NCBI RefSeq assembly: GCF_002631205.1
Contig: NZ_PDLO01000008.1
Span: 124,001 to 188,000 of the forward strand
Direction of reading: 5' to 3'
Length of the DNA: 64,000 bases
From: Neolewinella marina
Lineage (GTDB): Bacteria > Bacteroidota > Bacteroidia > Chitinophagales > Saprospiraceae
Shown here: positions 39,701 through 48,539 of the stretch, piece after piece
How the letters are laid out: each line of letters starts with the position of its first letter
Numbering within the stretch: the first letter of the stretch is position 1
Program-made: the position numbers and the translations under genes
Notes under the pieces: model-generated
Seen by the model: the letters and a program-made list of their open reading frames with translations, nothing else
Database searches by the model: none
Told to the model about the DNA's origin: nothing

Positions 39701-39964
39701 TACTTCCAGACCGGCAACATCGACCGGGCACGGGACGTCGTCCTGCAACTGGCCGAGAACACCGCCGACCGCCTCGACTACTTCGCCAGCCTCGACCAGC
39801 AGACCCTGGCCAACAGCTATGACTATGACAACCGCCGCGGCCAGTACATCGCCCAGCAACTCCTCCTCCAGCTGAGGAACCAGGACGACGCCGAACTGCG
39901 GCAGCAGGTGGAAGACATCCTGGCCGATTACCTCTACCTGGTCGAAGGAGCCTCCCCGGGCTAA
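36719..39964 (+). CDS. DUF2723 large membrane protein
   Basis: A 1081-residue protein. The N-terminus contains SLWDVGEFILGAYKLEVVHPPGAP, a conserved loop of DUF2723 proteins with acidic and HPPG residues reminiscent of the protein O-mannosyltransferase/GT-C fold. Many hydrophobic segments fill about 10-330 and 520-640. The remaining soluble half includes YGDNDTYPLWYAQE and TPR-like helices at the end. GT-C members use lipid-linked sugars on the outer face of the inner membrane, and proteins of this family have been linked to protein glycosylation in Bacteroidota. The function here is thus a probable glycosyltransferase, inferred. The cotransporter gene follows after only four bases, suggesting an operon. 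Confidence 0.82.
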   Translation: MGKLHRLHQLTGWVVFIITATVLLLSVERTGSLWDVGEFILGAYKLEVVHPPGAPLFLLIGRLFAGLGDLLSDDPSFIAAFVNGMSALSTAFGATFVAWSTIRLSLLSLTGRDDRAEVGGGQVVAVAGGGLVAGLAAAFTTSVWFSAVEGEVYALSFFFTCMTVWAAMRYYTTPSDRDHVAYRWLIFSIFCIGLSSGVHLLSILVLPFITILFYLRERGQLFLTRVGKIVGYLFAASILLTSASFTAKLMGIGAVAGATYFLGGRKLPQWAQFIVAAGTGVLMIGIIQTLVIIGVPSVWHWFEIGLVNSGLPVHIGIVPTLLAYGGLLYLAFRYAHRHQDQGVQLAAMGIASILIAYSVIAVVVIRAEAKTPVNMNNPDNVTSLLPYLNREQYGERSLVFGPHFDAQVIATDVEDRYGLVDGRYEYTNYKITPRYEEDKQMLFPRMADGTQGRPGLYKRWLGLDPSQPLPYGRPSMADNLKFMVNYQLGWMYWRYFMWNFSGRQNGDQGYFSWDKSSGNWITGIKFLDELRLGNLDELPEDFRNDPARNTYFLLPFLFGLLGLFWHSGKRGEEFLALLTLFVITGIGIVIYTNQPPNEPRERDYVLVGSFFVFCMWMGMAVPALYEFVKRQFRARGTVAALGAAALVLSAPIVMVSQNWDDHNRSQHTAARDYAHNFLESVDQNAIIFTYGDNDTYPLWYAQEVEGIRTDVRVVNLSLIAVDWYIDLLRYQMNDSPVIDLQLTEDQLRGRLRNQIQYYNPRNPDAPCDQGPQVSLEEFMNELATDKNLATQGGRIIETTYSTCNVSLRVDPGRLAQAPWLTPAGQPVVQSIPIQIDPRSLQKDEIAILDIINSNYYKRPIYFAVTAQPSKFLGLQDYMQLEGLALQLTATRTPTEQQAVQAQGNTALGGIDVDKNYNLIMNEWLWGNFDQVNTHVNTSYSPAIQSMQLVMLRTMNELVRRGDVERALEVGDKYFEAFPNMNFPFYFEAFTMLAPYFQTGNIDRARDVVLQLAENTADRLDYFASLDQQTLANSYDYDNRRGQYIAQQLLLQLRNQDDAELRQQVEDILADYLYLVEGASPG

Positions 39965-39968
39965 ATCC

Positions 39969-42326
39969 ATGAACAAGCAGAAATTCGGCACGGCTCCCGT
40001 ATTCTTTACGGCCATCTCGACCATCCTGGGGGCGATCATGTTCCTCCGCTTCGGTTTCGCGGTGGGCATGGTGGGGCTTGCCGGAACGATCGGGATCATC
40101 CTGATCGGGCACGCGGTGACCATCCCCACGGCCATGGCCATCGCCGAGATCGCCACCAACCAGAAGGTGGAGGGTGGTGGGGAGTACTACATCATCAGCC
40201 GCTCTTTCGGTCTGGTGATCGGCTCCACCATCGGCATCGCGCTGTATATGTCGCAGGCCATCTCGGTGGCCTTCTACATCATGGCCTTCACCGAGGCTTT
40301 CAAGCCGTTGCTGGAGTGGGTACGGGAGACCTACGTCCTCCTGCCCTGGGTGGACCAACTACTGGGCTACCCCCAGACGATCGGGATTCCGGCCCTGCTG
40401 CTGCTCACCCTGCTGATCCTCACCAAGGGGGCGGACCTGGGCGTCAAGGTGCTCTACTTCGTAGTGGCCACCCTGGCCCTTTCGCTGCTGGCTTTTTTCG
40501 TGGGCACCACCGACTACGCCCGCACTCACGAGGTGGAATTCTTCGACCGCGCGGGCGACGCGGTGGCCGACACCACCCCCGCGGCCCGCGACAGCGCACT
40601 GGAAGAAGCCTACTACCCCGGCGCCGAGGAGGTAATGCGCGCCGCGCCGCCCCCGGCACCCGTGCCCGCCGCCCCGGTGATCCCCGAACTGAGCTTCTTT
40701 ACCGTCTTCGCCATCATCTTTCCCGCCTTTACCGGTATGACGGCCGGGGTGGGACTGAGCGGCGACCTGCGCGACCCCGGCCGCTCCATCCCCCGCGGTA
40801 CACTGGCCGCCACCATCGGGGGCATGATCGTCTACATATTCATGGCCTGGAAACTGGCCGACAGCGCTCCCCCCGAGGCCCTGGCCGACACCAGCAACCT
40901 GATCATGGCCGACATCGCCTGGCAGGGCTGGTGGATCATCCCCCTGGGACTGGCCGCGGCCACCATCTCCTCGGCCCTGGGTTCCATTCTGGTGGCCCCT
41001 CGCACCCTGCAGGCCATCGCCGCCGACAACATCTTCCCGGCCACCGGCATCAACCAGTTCCTGGCCCGGGGCAAGGGCGCCCGCAACGAGCCCTACAACG
41101 CCAGCCTGATCACCGTGGTGGTGGCCGCCTTCTTCATCCTGCTTGGGGCCCTGGACAGCGTGGCCGAGATCATCTCCATGTTCTTCATGGTGACCTACGG
41201 CTCGCTCTGTCTCATCAGCTTCCTCAACCACTTCGCCGCCGATCCGAGCTACCGTCCCACCTTCCGCTCCAAGTGGTACGTCTCCCTCTTCGGGGCCATC
41301 GCCTGTTTCGGGCTGATGTTCTTCATGAACTCCACCTACGCCGCCGCGGCCGTGGTGCTCATTGGCCTGCTGTACCTGTACATCACCCACAGCAATCCCG
41401 ACAAGCGGAGCCTGGCCCTCATCTTCCAGGGGGTGATCTTCCAGGTCAGCCGCCGCATCCAGATCTTCCTCCAGAAGGCCGAAAAGGAGGAAAAGAAGAG
41501 CTGGCGCCCCAGCGTGATCGCCGTCAGCGACGCTACCTTCACCCGCCTGGGGGCCTTTGACCTGCTGCGGTGGCTGTCGCAGAAGTACGGCTTCGGCACC
41601 TACCTCCACTACATCAACGGCTACCTGAGCCACGAAACCTCCGAGGCCGCCGCGGTGACCAAGCAGCGCATCATCCGCATGGCCGAGGCCACCGACAGCC
41701 GCATCTACGTGGACACCATCGTGTCGCCCTCCTATACCTCGGCCATCGCCCAGATCATTCAGTTCCCCGGCATCGCCGGCACGGAGAACAACCTGCTGCT
41801 GCTGGAGTACTCCAAGCGGGGCGGCGAAGGGCTCGACGACATCATCGACAACTTCAAGCTCATCAAGTCGGTCGACTTCAACATCGGCATCCTGGGACTG
41901 TCGGAGCGGGGCTTCGGTCTCAAACGCACCATCCACATCTGGATCACCCGCGCCCACCTGGAAAGCAGCAATCTAATGATCCTGCTGGCCTACGTGATGA
42001 CCGGCCACAGCGACTGGAAAAATGCCGAGATAAAGCTGTTCGCCGTCTTCGAGGAATCGAAGCTCGCCGCCGAGCAGCAGCGCCTCTACGACCTGATCGA
42101 AACCGGCAAGCTGCCCATCAGCCGCAACAACATCGAGGTGCTCGGCCGCCTCGACAACACCGACAGCCGCAGCGTCATCGCCAGTAAATCCGGCGAGGCC
42201 GACCTGGTCATCCTCGGCTTCCGCGACGAGGCTCTCAAGCGAATGAAGAAGGACCTCTTCGCCGGCTACGACGAGATCGGCAACGTGCTGTTCGTCCACG
42301 CCGCGGAAGACGTGCAGCTGCGGTAG
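39969..42326 (+). CDS. Cation-chloride-cotransporter-like (SLC12-type) permease
   Basis: A 785-residue protein. The first 480 or so residues form an amino-acid-permease-type (APC) transporter core: MFLRFGFAVGMVGLAGTIGI begins TM1, and FFTVFAIIFPAFTGMTAGVGLSGDLRDPGRSIP is the conserved segment of SLC12 cotransporters. A long soluble C-terminal part (about 510-785) resembles their cytosolic regulatory domain, with sections similar to universal stress folds. The family moves chloride with sodium and/or potassium in eukaryotes; the ion or amino-acid substrate in bacteria is uncertain. It is coupled to the DUF2723 gene by a four-base gap. Confidence 0.85.
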   Translation: MNKQKFGTAPVFFTAISTILGAIMFLRFGFAVGMVGLAGTIGIILIGHAVTIPTAMAIAEIATNQKVEGGGEYYIISRSFGLVIGSTIGIALYMSQAISVAFYIMAFTEAFKPLLEWVRETYVLLPWVDQLLGYPQTIGIPALLLLTLLILTKGADLGVKVLYFVVATLALSLLAFFVGTTDYARTHEVEFFDRAGDAVADTTPAARDSALEEAYYPGAEEVMRAAPPPAPVPAAPVIPELSFFTVFAIIFPAFTGMTAGVGLSGDLRDPGRSIPRGTLAATIGGMIVYIFMAWKLADSAPPEALADTSNLIMADIAWQGWWIIPLGLAAATISSALGSILVAPRTLQAIAADNIFPATGINQFLARGKGARNEPYNASLITVVVAAFFILLGALDSVAEIISMFFMVTYGSLCLISFLNHFAADPSYRPTFRSKWYVSLFGAIACFGLMFFMNSTYAAAAVVLIGLLYLYITHSNPDKRSLALIFQGVIFQVSRRIQIFLQKAEKEEKKSWRPSVIAVSDATFTRLGAFDLLRWLSQKYGFGTYLHYINGYLSHETSEAAAVTKQRIIRMAEATDSRIYVDTIVSPSYTSAIAQIIQFPGIAGTENNLLLLEYSKRGGEGLDDIIDNFKLIKSVDFNIGILGLSERGFGLKRTIHIWITRAHLESSNLMILLAYVMTGHSDWKNAEIKLFAVFEESKLAAEQQRLYDLIETGKLPISRNNIEVLGRLDNTDSRSVIASKSGEADLVILGFRDEALKRMKKDLFAGYDEIGNVLFVHAAEDVQLR

Positions 42327-42399
42327 GCGACACTTTGGAGTCCCGCGCCACTTCCATCCAACCGTAACTGCGTACTACGCCGGGTACACCTAAGCCTTA

Positions 42400-43083
42400 C
42401 TACAATGGTAATCTTGGGTAATTATGCACTTCTACTTCTTTCCCGTCTATACTGTTAAGCAGTCGGCTGGGGCGGTTCTTTTGTGCCACCTCCTGGGCTT
42501 TTTTTAAGGCTTGTTCTTCCTCCTCAAAAGCCTGAACAAGGTTTTTGTTATGATCCAGTACAAGCCAACGCTCCTTTTCTTTGTTCCACTGTATCCGGTA
42601 GGTTTTGTGGCTTACGACCTCTGTTTTATTACGGACAAGGTCAAGAATTACCTTCCCATCGCTATAGTTTCCTCCGGGATATGGCATAGGCAGGAGGGCA
42701 AAGAATATGTAATAAAAAGAGAAATAAGTAAACTGATAGGTGAATATAGTTGGCTCCAGCCAGTTATTCTCTATTAACAGGATGACGGCTACTGCTGATA
42801 TGGCATTGAATAATGCACCCCCTGAAAAGATAAGAATATTACTAAAGCGCCTGTTACGTTTCAGGTTCTCAAAAGTACATACTCCATACCAAAAGAAATA
42901 CCTGCGAACTTCAAGCATACCCAGGCGAAACACGACATCTCCGGTACCAATACTAACCTTAATATTTTTGCCGCCCATTAACCAGGCAAAAAATACATGT
43001 CCTGACTCGTGCAGAAATGCAATCACGGGAAGGACAAGAAAAAAGGCTAAAAAAAACTTTGGGAGGTCGTTTATTCCAAACAT
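42400..43083 (-). CDS. M50-like membrane metallopeptidase
   Basis: A 227-residue protein when started at the ATG 43081-43083; a start 60 bases upstream is possible. FLHESGHVFFAWLMGG places an HExxH motif (His25, Glu26, His29) in the first membrane segment, and PYPGGNYSDGKVI near 140-155 resembles the second M50 motif (NxxPxxxxDG). Three to four hydrophobic segments follow, then a charged soluble tail. It resembles a minimal site-2-type intramembrane protease or an inactive relative; no PDZ domain is present. It belongs to the AT-richer block and lies 91 bp downstream of the universal stress gene. Confidence 0.7.
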   Translation of the reverse strand: MFGINDLPKFFLAFFLVLPVIAFLHESGHVFFAWLMGGKNIKVSIGTGDVVFRLGMLEVRRYFFWYGVCTFENLKRNRRFSNILIFSGGALFNAISAVAVILLIENNWLEPTIFTYQFTYFSFYYIFFALLPMPYPGGNYSDGKVILDLVRNKTEVVSHKTYRIQWNKEKERWLVLDHNKNLVQAFEEEEQALKKAQEVAQKNRPSRLLNSIDGKEVEVHNYPRLPL

Positions 43084-43173
43084 AGGCCTGTTAGATGTAG
43101 CACACCGCATATGGCAGTTAAACAAATCCGCAGGGGATACCAAGCTGAATCCGCCCGGTGCTATTTCATGCTT

Positions 43174-44088
43174 TTATCCACCGAAAATCTCGGAAAGTAG
43201 ACTCTCATGTTCCTTTTTATCCTTGGCGATCAGCATTTTGATGTTGTTGTTGTAATTCATCAGCTTTTCACAGACACTCCCCATCAAAATGTACTCTCCA
43301 TGAGAGCCGCCTTTTGGCCCCAGTACGATGAGGTCGACGGCATTGGTTACGGCAAAGTCATAGATGGTACGGGCTACATCTCCTTTTTCGTCAATAAGCG
43401 GTTCGCAGCGGGCTTTTCCATCATCAAGTTTTAGTTTGCCTAAAAACTTTTCCAGCTCTTTGCTAATGTGCTTCTCAGTAGAATCCTTCAATTTTTTATC
43501 TGTAGCCGACAGAAAAGGAAAATATTGCGTAGGGAGTTTATAGACATGCAGGCAAATCAGCTCTGCCTGCCGGAGATCAGCGATATGTTTGGCCTGGCGA
43601 AAAGCAACCCGGGAAAACTGGGAAAAATCAATGGGGGCCAGTATTTTATCTACACTGGGTCGGGCGGTTTCAGGAAGGAGTAAAACAGACGTATAGGATA
43701 GCTTGGCTATTTTACGAGCAAAAGTGCCGCTGCCTTTAATGGCTCGCTTGTTTCCCAAAACCATTAGGTCTACGTCTTCTGATTGCGCCCATTCCAGAAG
43801 AACAGGAATGGAGTCTTCATTCTGTACCCTCACCTCTTTTGCACAGCTGGTACAGGAAAACTCCCTGTTTACCTGGTCGACCAGTTCCTCTTCTATCACC
43901 TGGTCGATAGGCTCATCCAATTCAGGAAAAAGCGTAGACACTTCGCCCGGCAATTCGGTGGATTCAAACACATGAACAAAGAAGGTCTTTTCCGCTTTGA
44001 GCAGATCAGCCAAGAAGGAGGCGTAGCGAATCATTACCGCATCCATCCCAGTTAAATCGAGGAAAATACATAGCTTTTTAATCTCCAT
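43174..44088 (-). CDS. Tandem-domain universal stress protein
   Basis: A 304-residue protein with two UspA-like domains: residues about 1-145 (KLCIFLDLTGMDAVMIRYASF, VDLMVLGNKRAIKGSG) and about 146-290 (DKILAPIDFSQFSRVAFRQA, VDLIVLGPKGGSHGEYILMGSV). The second domain keeps a Gly-rich G-x2-G-x9-G-(S/T)-like loop, suggesting nucleotide binding. It starts two bases after the BCCT gene stops, so the two are cotranscribed. Its likely role is stress-related modulation of the transporter, inferred from context alone. Confidence 0.88.
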   Translation of the reverse strand: MEIKKLCIFLDLTGMDAVMIRYASFLADLLKAEKTFFVHVFESTELPGEVSTLFPELDEPIDQVIEEELVDQVNREFSCTSCAKEVRVQNEDSIPVLLEWAQSEDVDLMVLGNKRAIKGSGTFARKIAKLSYTSVLLLPETARPSVDKILAPIDFSQFSRVAFRQAKHIADLRQAELICLHVYKLPTQYFPFLSATDKKLKDSTEKHISKELEKFLGKLKLDDGKARCEPLIDEKGDVARTIYDFAVTNAVDLIVLGPKGGSHGEYILMGSVCEKLMNYNNNIKMLIAKDKKEHESLLSEIFGG

Positions 44089-44090
44089 AT

Positions 44091-45743
44091 CTATTCCTGT
44101 TTATTCGTTTCTGCTTTCTTTTTCTGATGGCGTGTTACCAGGTCGGAAAGCGTTTTCTCATAACCGCGTTTATCTTTTTCCTTCTGAAGCTCCTCCTCCT
44201 GTAACAGCTCCGTTTTCAGTCCCCGGTACAGGCTGTAACACATCACCAGCAGCACCAGGGCAAAAGGAAGGCCTGTGGTGATGGCGGCGGTTTGTAAAGC
44301 TCCCAGTCCGCCGCCAATCAGCAAAACCGCAGCAACGCCTCCTTCGGTAAAGGCCCAGAAAACACGCTGTCCTACCGGAGCATCCAGCTTACCCCCCGAT
44401 GTAATACTGTCAATAACCAACGAACCGGAATCAGAAGAGGTAACAAAAAAGCTGGTGACCAATAATACCCCTACCAAAGACGTAACAAAGGAAAAGGGGT
44501 ACTGCTCCAGCAGTACGAAAAGGGCCGTTGCTACATTGTCCGTTACGGCCGCAGAGATCACATCGCTTCCGGTCAGTTCCAGTAAAATAGCCGACCCACC
44601 AAAGGCAGATAACCATAAAAAGGTTAAGATGGTCGGCACGATTAATACCCCCAGCACAAACTCCCGCACCGTACGGCCGCGTGAAATCCGGCCAATAAAC
44701 ATGCCCACGAATGGTGACCAGCTGATCCACCAGGCCCAGTAAAATACCGTCCAGCTATTCTGCCAATCGCTTTGCTGGTAAGACTCAGTCCAAAAGCCAA
44801 GGGTAAAGAAGTTCTGAAGGTAATAACCAGTATTTTGGGTAAAGGAATCGACGATAAAGAGCGTGGGGCCCAGAATGATCATAAAGAGGAGAAAAACTGC
44901 AGCAATACGAATGTTCCATTCGGAAAGCACCCGTACCCCTTTATCAATTCCTAACACTACAGAGGCTGTCGCCATCACGGTAATTATACCGATAAGAATT
45001 ACCTGGGTGAGGGGAGAATCGGTTATTCCAAAAAGGTAGTTCAGCCCCGCATTTACCTGCTTTACGCCCAGCCCCAGGGAGGTGGCCAGGCCAAAAAGGG
45101 TGGCTACCACTGCCAGCACATCAATTAGATTTCCAGGCCACCCATAAATTCGTTTCCCCAGGATGGGATAAAAGACGGAGCGAATGGTGAGTGGCAGCTT
45201 GCGGTTATACGAAAAGAAGGCGAGGGCCATGCCCACTAATGCATAAATTCCCCAGGCATGCAGGCCCCAGTGCAGATAGGTAAAACCCATAGCCTCTATG
45301 GCTGCCTCTCTAGTTTCGCCTACCCCACTGATCGGCGGAGACTGAAAATGATAAATAGGCTCTGCCACACTCCAAAACAGGATACCAATGCCCATGCCCG
45401 CACTGAAGAGCATGGCAAACCAGGCCAGGGTGCTAAATTCTGGCTCTGCATTTTTCCCTCCCAGACGAATCTTTCCAAAGCGGCTAAAGGCAAGGTAGAG
45501 CGTGAAAAACAAGAATAAATTCACCAACAGTACAAAGAAACTACCAGCAAAACCAGATATCCCCTCCTGAATATCAGCAAATACCTGTTTCATAGGCTCT
45601 CCCACCACTAGCGTCACTGCAATAAACAACACAATAATCACAGCTGCCGGCCAGAATACCGGGCCATGGATATCAAAGAGCTTCTTGGTTTCTTTGAGTC
45701 CTTCGGTTGGAGTTGGGTTCTCCTGCTTGTCTTTTCCTACCAT
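44091..45743 (-). CDS. BCCT-family betaine/carnitine/choline-type transporter
   Basis: A 550-residue protein with about 12 membrane segments. The glycine-rich unwound-helix motif GMGIG (116-120) and the family signature NSWTVFYWAWWISWSPF (about 329-345) are intact. SWTVFYWAWW aromatic residues form the substrate cage for quaternary ammonium compounds. GMGIG, rather than a sodium-independent GxGxR-type variant, would fit sodium-coupled uptake of glycine betaine or choline, but ion coupling is inference. The charged C-terminal tail may act as an osmosensor. A porin-like gene lies just upstream (10-bp gap) and the stress protein two bases downstream. Confidence 0.93.
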   Translation of the reverse strand: MVGKDKQENPTPTEGLKETKKLFDIHGPVFWPAAVIIVLFIAVTLVVGEPMKQVFADIQEGISGFAGSFFVLLVNLFLFFTLYLAFSRFGKIRLGGKNAEPEFSTLAWFAMLFSAGMGIGILFWSVAEPIYHFQSPPISGVGETREAAIEAMGFTYLHWGLHAWGIYALVGMALAFFSYNRKLPLTIRSVFYPILGKRIYGWPGNLIDVLAVVATLFGLATSLGLGVKQVNAGLNYLFGITDSPLTQVILIGIITVMATASVVLGIDKGVRVLSEWNIRIAAVFLLFMIILGPTLFIVDSFTQNTGYYLQNFFTLGFWTESYQQSDWQNSWTVFYWAWWISWSPFVGMFIGRISRGRTVREFVLGVLIVPTILTFLWLSAFGGSAILLELTGSDVISAAVTDNVATALFVLLEQYPFSFVTSLVGVLLVTSFFVTSSDSGSLVIDSITSGGKLDAPVGQRVFWAFTEGGVAAVLLIGGGLGALQTAAITTGLPFALVLLVMCYSLYRGLKTELLQEEELQKEKDKRGYEKTLSDLVTRHQKKKAETNKQE

Positions 45744-45753
45744 TTATAAATTA

Positions 45754-47124
45754 TTAAAAGTAGTATCCAATATTGATGTTGAAGCGTGTATTCCACTCCG
45801 GGCTTTCATCCGGCGGGTTCGTGTCGGACATGGGCTCACTAACATCCTCAAGGTTTCCTACGCCCAAATCCGCCCCCCCGAAGTCGTTGGTGATCCAGGG
45901 GTGGTTTTGCCCCATGGCTAAATCCACATAGGTATACACGCTACCTGCCGTAATCAAGGCGCCGAATACATTTTGCTGGGTTTGCTGAAAGCCGAACTGC
46001 CGCCCGTTTATCTCTACGGATTTGTGTTTCTGGGTATAGGTATAATCATTGTATACCGTCACGTTGGAAACCGGGCCCCATTTTACAGGGATCGAATAAC
46101 TCAGTCCGACTACATACATGGAGGCCTCTGCCGCCACATCGTAGGTGCCGAAGCCGTAAGCGCCCATTTGAACGACCTTCAACTCCTCCCCAGCATCGTT
46201 CTTCACATTAGAATAATTGTAATAAATATATTCGGCATTCAGGTTCCAGCGGTTGTAGGTGCCATCCAGGTGAAGGGATCCGGCAAACTGGTTGCCCACA
46301 TTTTCAGTTACCAGGTTGAATATCCCGGTCCGCTGCAGGGACACCCCTACACTTGTGTTACCCAGATGGCGCACGGCCCGGACATTAAACTGGTTACGCT
46401 CCAGGTTACTTTCTCCGGGTACAGGCACTACATCGTAAGAATAGCGCGCTGCAGACAATGCACCGAAAGAGGGCTCTGAAGTACCCCTTGGCTCATACAG
46501 CAAAAAGTAAGCAAGATGGAAATCCCAGTTTGGTATTTGCCTGTGCCACTTCAGTCCCATATCGTAATCATCCTCCAGCCCGACATAATAAGGGGTCTGA
46601 AACCACCAGGAGTGGGAAGCATATTTTAAATTTCCAAAAGGAACCTGTGTTACCCCTACCTGGAGTTGGTCTTTGTCGGTAAAATTGTAACCCAGCCAGC
46701 CGTGCTGGATAAAATGGGTATTGAAAGTAGGATAGAAGCGGTATTCAAAAGAAAGGAGTATACCGTTATTCTGCCCTTTCACATTTAACCGCCAGGTGTC
46801 CATGGTAAAATCGTTTCTTAACGCAGCACCTAAAGGGAAGGTTTCTCCTTCATAATGGGTATAGATATAGTTGTAGCGCAAGGCCCCTCCTATCCGTAGA
46901 TAATCCTCTTCCTCCGTGGTCCCTGATTCTTCGATGTTACTGGTATACTCCAGGTCTTTTTTTGTTCTTGCATTATTCAGACCCGGATCTTTAGTTATCC
47001 TGAGAAAAGGGATGAGGATGTTATAAACCTTCTTTTCTTGCTCTACCTGCACGGTATCTTGTTGGGCCTTCAGTGGCAGCACAAAAGCAAGCAGGCCTAC
47101 TGTCAGAAGAAAAAGTAATCTCAT
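45754..47124 (-). CDS. Outer-membrane porin-like protein
   Basis: A 456-residue protein with signal peptide MRLLFLLTVGLLAFVLPLKAQ and alternating aromatic/polar segments typical of beta strands (YNYIYTHYEG, GLSYSIPVKWG, FNINIGYYF). It ends in Phe, the usual terminal residue for barrels inserted by BamA. No TonB box or plug domain is visible. As first gene of a four-gene leftward unit with a BCCT carrier, it probably provides outer-membrane passage for the same solute. AATGTTTAAACATT (47207-47220) in the upstream region is a perfect 14-bp palindrome and possible operator. Confidence 0.82.
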   Translation of the reverse strand: MRLLFLLTVGLLAFVLPLKAQQDTVQVEQEKKVYNILIPFLRITKDPGLNNARTKKDLEYTSNIEESGTTEEEDYLRIGGALRYNYIYTHYEGETFPLGAALRNDFTMDTWRLNVKGQNNGILLSFEYRFYPTFNTHFIQHGWLGYNFTDKDQLQVGVTQVPFGNLKYASHSWWFQTPYYVGLEDDYDMGLKWHRQIPNWDFHLAYFLLYEPRGTSEPSFGALSAARYSYDVVPVPGESNLERNQFNVRAVRHLGNTSVGVSLQRTGIFNLVTENVGNQFAGSLHLDGTYNRWNLNAEYIYYNYSNVKNDAGEELKVVQMGAYGFGTYDVAAEASMYVVGLSYSIPVKWGPVSNVTVYNDYTYTQKHKSVEINGRQFGFQQTQQNVFGALITAGSVYTYVDLAMGQNHPWITNDFGGADLGVGNLEDVSEPMSDTNPPDESPEWNTRFNINIGYYF

Positions 47125-47373
47125 GATATTCGCTTTACCTGAAAAATTGACACCTTCCTCTTCTTACATACCGTCCCTGGTGGAAATGTTTCGCGGAAAG
47201 CAAGAGAATGTTTAAACATTATATAGTTTGTTTGAAAATACGTGAAAAGGAACACCCGGACAGCGCCGAGCTTCACCAGAGAGAAGAGGCGTGCCGCCTT
47301 TTTCTCGTACCGGGTTAGCGATTTGCCGTATTGCGACGGCGGTAGTGTACTACGCCTAAGGCGGGCGAGTCGT
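47125..47373. promoter_or_regulatory. Upstream region of the porin-BCCT unit, with a 14-bp palindrome
   Basis: About 250 bp that change from AT-rich to GC-rich. AATGTTTAAACATT (47207-47220) is fully symmetric and lies about 85 bp before the porin-like start codon. The right part, from about 47280, matches the composition of the chromosome, marking the edge of the AT-richer block. Confidence 0.45.
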
Positions 47374-47990
47374 CGAGGTCCGGGGAATGGCCGTGGTCAT
47401 TTGGGGGATGCCTTTTGCCTCTTCCACGTGGCGTGTGGAAGCACCGGCCGGTAGCGAATGCCACGCCGGGCACAGGCGCGACGACCCACTCAGTGCACCT
47501 CCGTGCCTCGGTGGTTTGCTCGGTGTGGCGCGGTGAGGGGCACGCTCGAAGGTCGTGCGGCTGCGCCGGGCGACGCTTCGAGGTCCGGGAGGATGGCCGT
47601 AGTGATCTGGGAGTTGTCTTCAGGCAGTTGCACCACGTGCGGAAGCACCGACCGGTACCGAATGCCACGCCGGGCACAGGCCCGACGACCCACTCAGTGC
47701 ACCTCCGTGCCCCGGTGGTTTTTCCGGTGGCGCACGGTGAGGGGGACGCTCGAAGGTCCTGTAGCTGCGCCAGGCGACGCTTCGAGGTCCGGGGGGATGG
47801 CCGAGGTGATTTAGGAGATACTTTTTCCCTCTTCCACGTGGCGTGTGGAAGCTCCGGCCGGTACCGAATGCCACGCCGGGCCACAGGCCCGACGACCCAC
47901 TCAGTGCACCTCCGTGCCTCGGTGGTTTTTTCCGGTGGCGCGCGGTGAGGGGGACGCTCGAAGGCCGTGCGGCCACACCAGTCAACACTT
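47374..47990. repeat. Three tandem repeats of about 205 bp
   Basis: Units begin with CGAGGTCCGG at 47374, 47579 and 47783, with periods of 205, 204 and 208 bp; a fourth CGAGGTCCGG at 47991 closes the array. Each has a CTTCCACGTGG-type inverted repeat (weaker in unit 2), a GTACCGAATGCCACGCCGGG block and a CACTCAGTGCACCTCCGTGC block. The units differ by scattered substitutions. No convincing gene is encoded; the spaced CACCTCCGTGCC motif resembles short dispersed sequences found near genes in many bacteria. Confidence 0.85.
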
Positions 47991-48043
47991 CGAGGTCCGG
48001 TACGCCCCGCGTTGCGTAGCTTAGCCCGCCCTGCCAGACCGTC

Positions 48044-48526
48044 ATGACCCAGAAGCAACTTACCGTTTCCTACACCGAATTTCCGGACCCTGCGGGACTG
48101 CCCGCCGCCGACCGCGAGCTGCTGGCCACCGCCACCCGCGCCCTGCCGGCCAGCTACGCCCCTTACTCCAACTTCCGGGTGGCCGCCGCCGCCCGGCTGG
48201 AGGACGGCACCGTGGTGACCGGCGGCAACATCGAGAATGCCGCCTACCCCATGTGCATCTGCGCCGAGCCCAACGCCATGGCCGCCGCGGCCAGCCTGCG
48301 GCCCGGTATGCCGGTGGTGGCCATGGCCATTACCGTCCAGGCCCCGGGCCGCGTACTCGACACCCCGGCCAGCCCCTGCGGCTCCTGCCGCCAGATCCTG
48401 AGCGAGCACGAAAGCCGCTTCGGCCACAGCCTGCGGCTCATCCTGCGCGGGGAGGGCGGACCGGTCTACGTCTTCGAGCGGGCCACCACCCTGCTGCCCT
48501 TCGGATTCAGCGGTGAACTCCTGTAG
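48044..48526 (+). CDS. cdd: Cytidine deaminase
   Basis: A 160-residue zinc enzyme that deaminates cytidine and deoxycytidine to uridine forms for salvage. Zinc ligands Cys73, Cys112 and Cys115 and catalytic Glu75 are present (CAEPNA and PCGSCRQ). ASYAPYSNFRVAAAA and GGNIENAAYPM contain the substrate-binding residues. The usual CAER has become CAEP, so the Arg that tunes the zinc Cys ligands in tetrameric homologues is absent. The M1 peptidase gene begins 13 bp after its stop, so an operon is likely. Confidence 0.95.
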   Translation: MTQKQLTVSYTEFPDPAGLPAADRELLATATRALPASYAPYSNFRVAAAARLEDGTVVTGGNIENAAYPMCICAEPNAMAAAASLRPGMPVVAMAITVQAPGRVLDTPASPCGSCRQILSEHESRFGHSLRLILRGEGGPVYVFERATTLLPFGFSGELL

Positions 48527-48539
48527 CCTAACTATACCC

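Noticed and set aside
47374-48000. Tandem repeats as a CRISPR array
   Set aside because: The units are about 205 bp with no short repeat/unique spacer alternation, and no cas genes are nearby.
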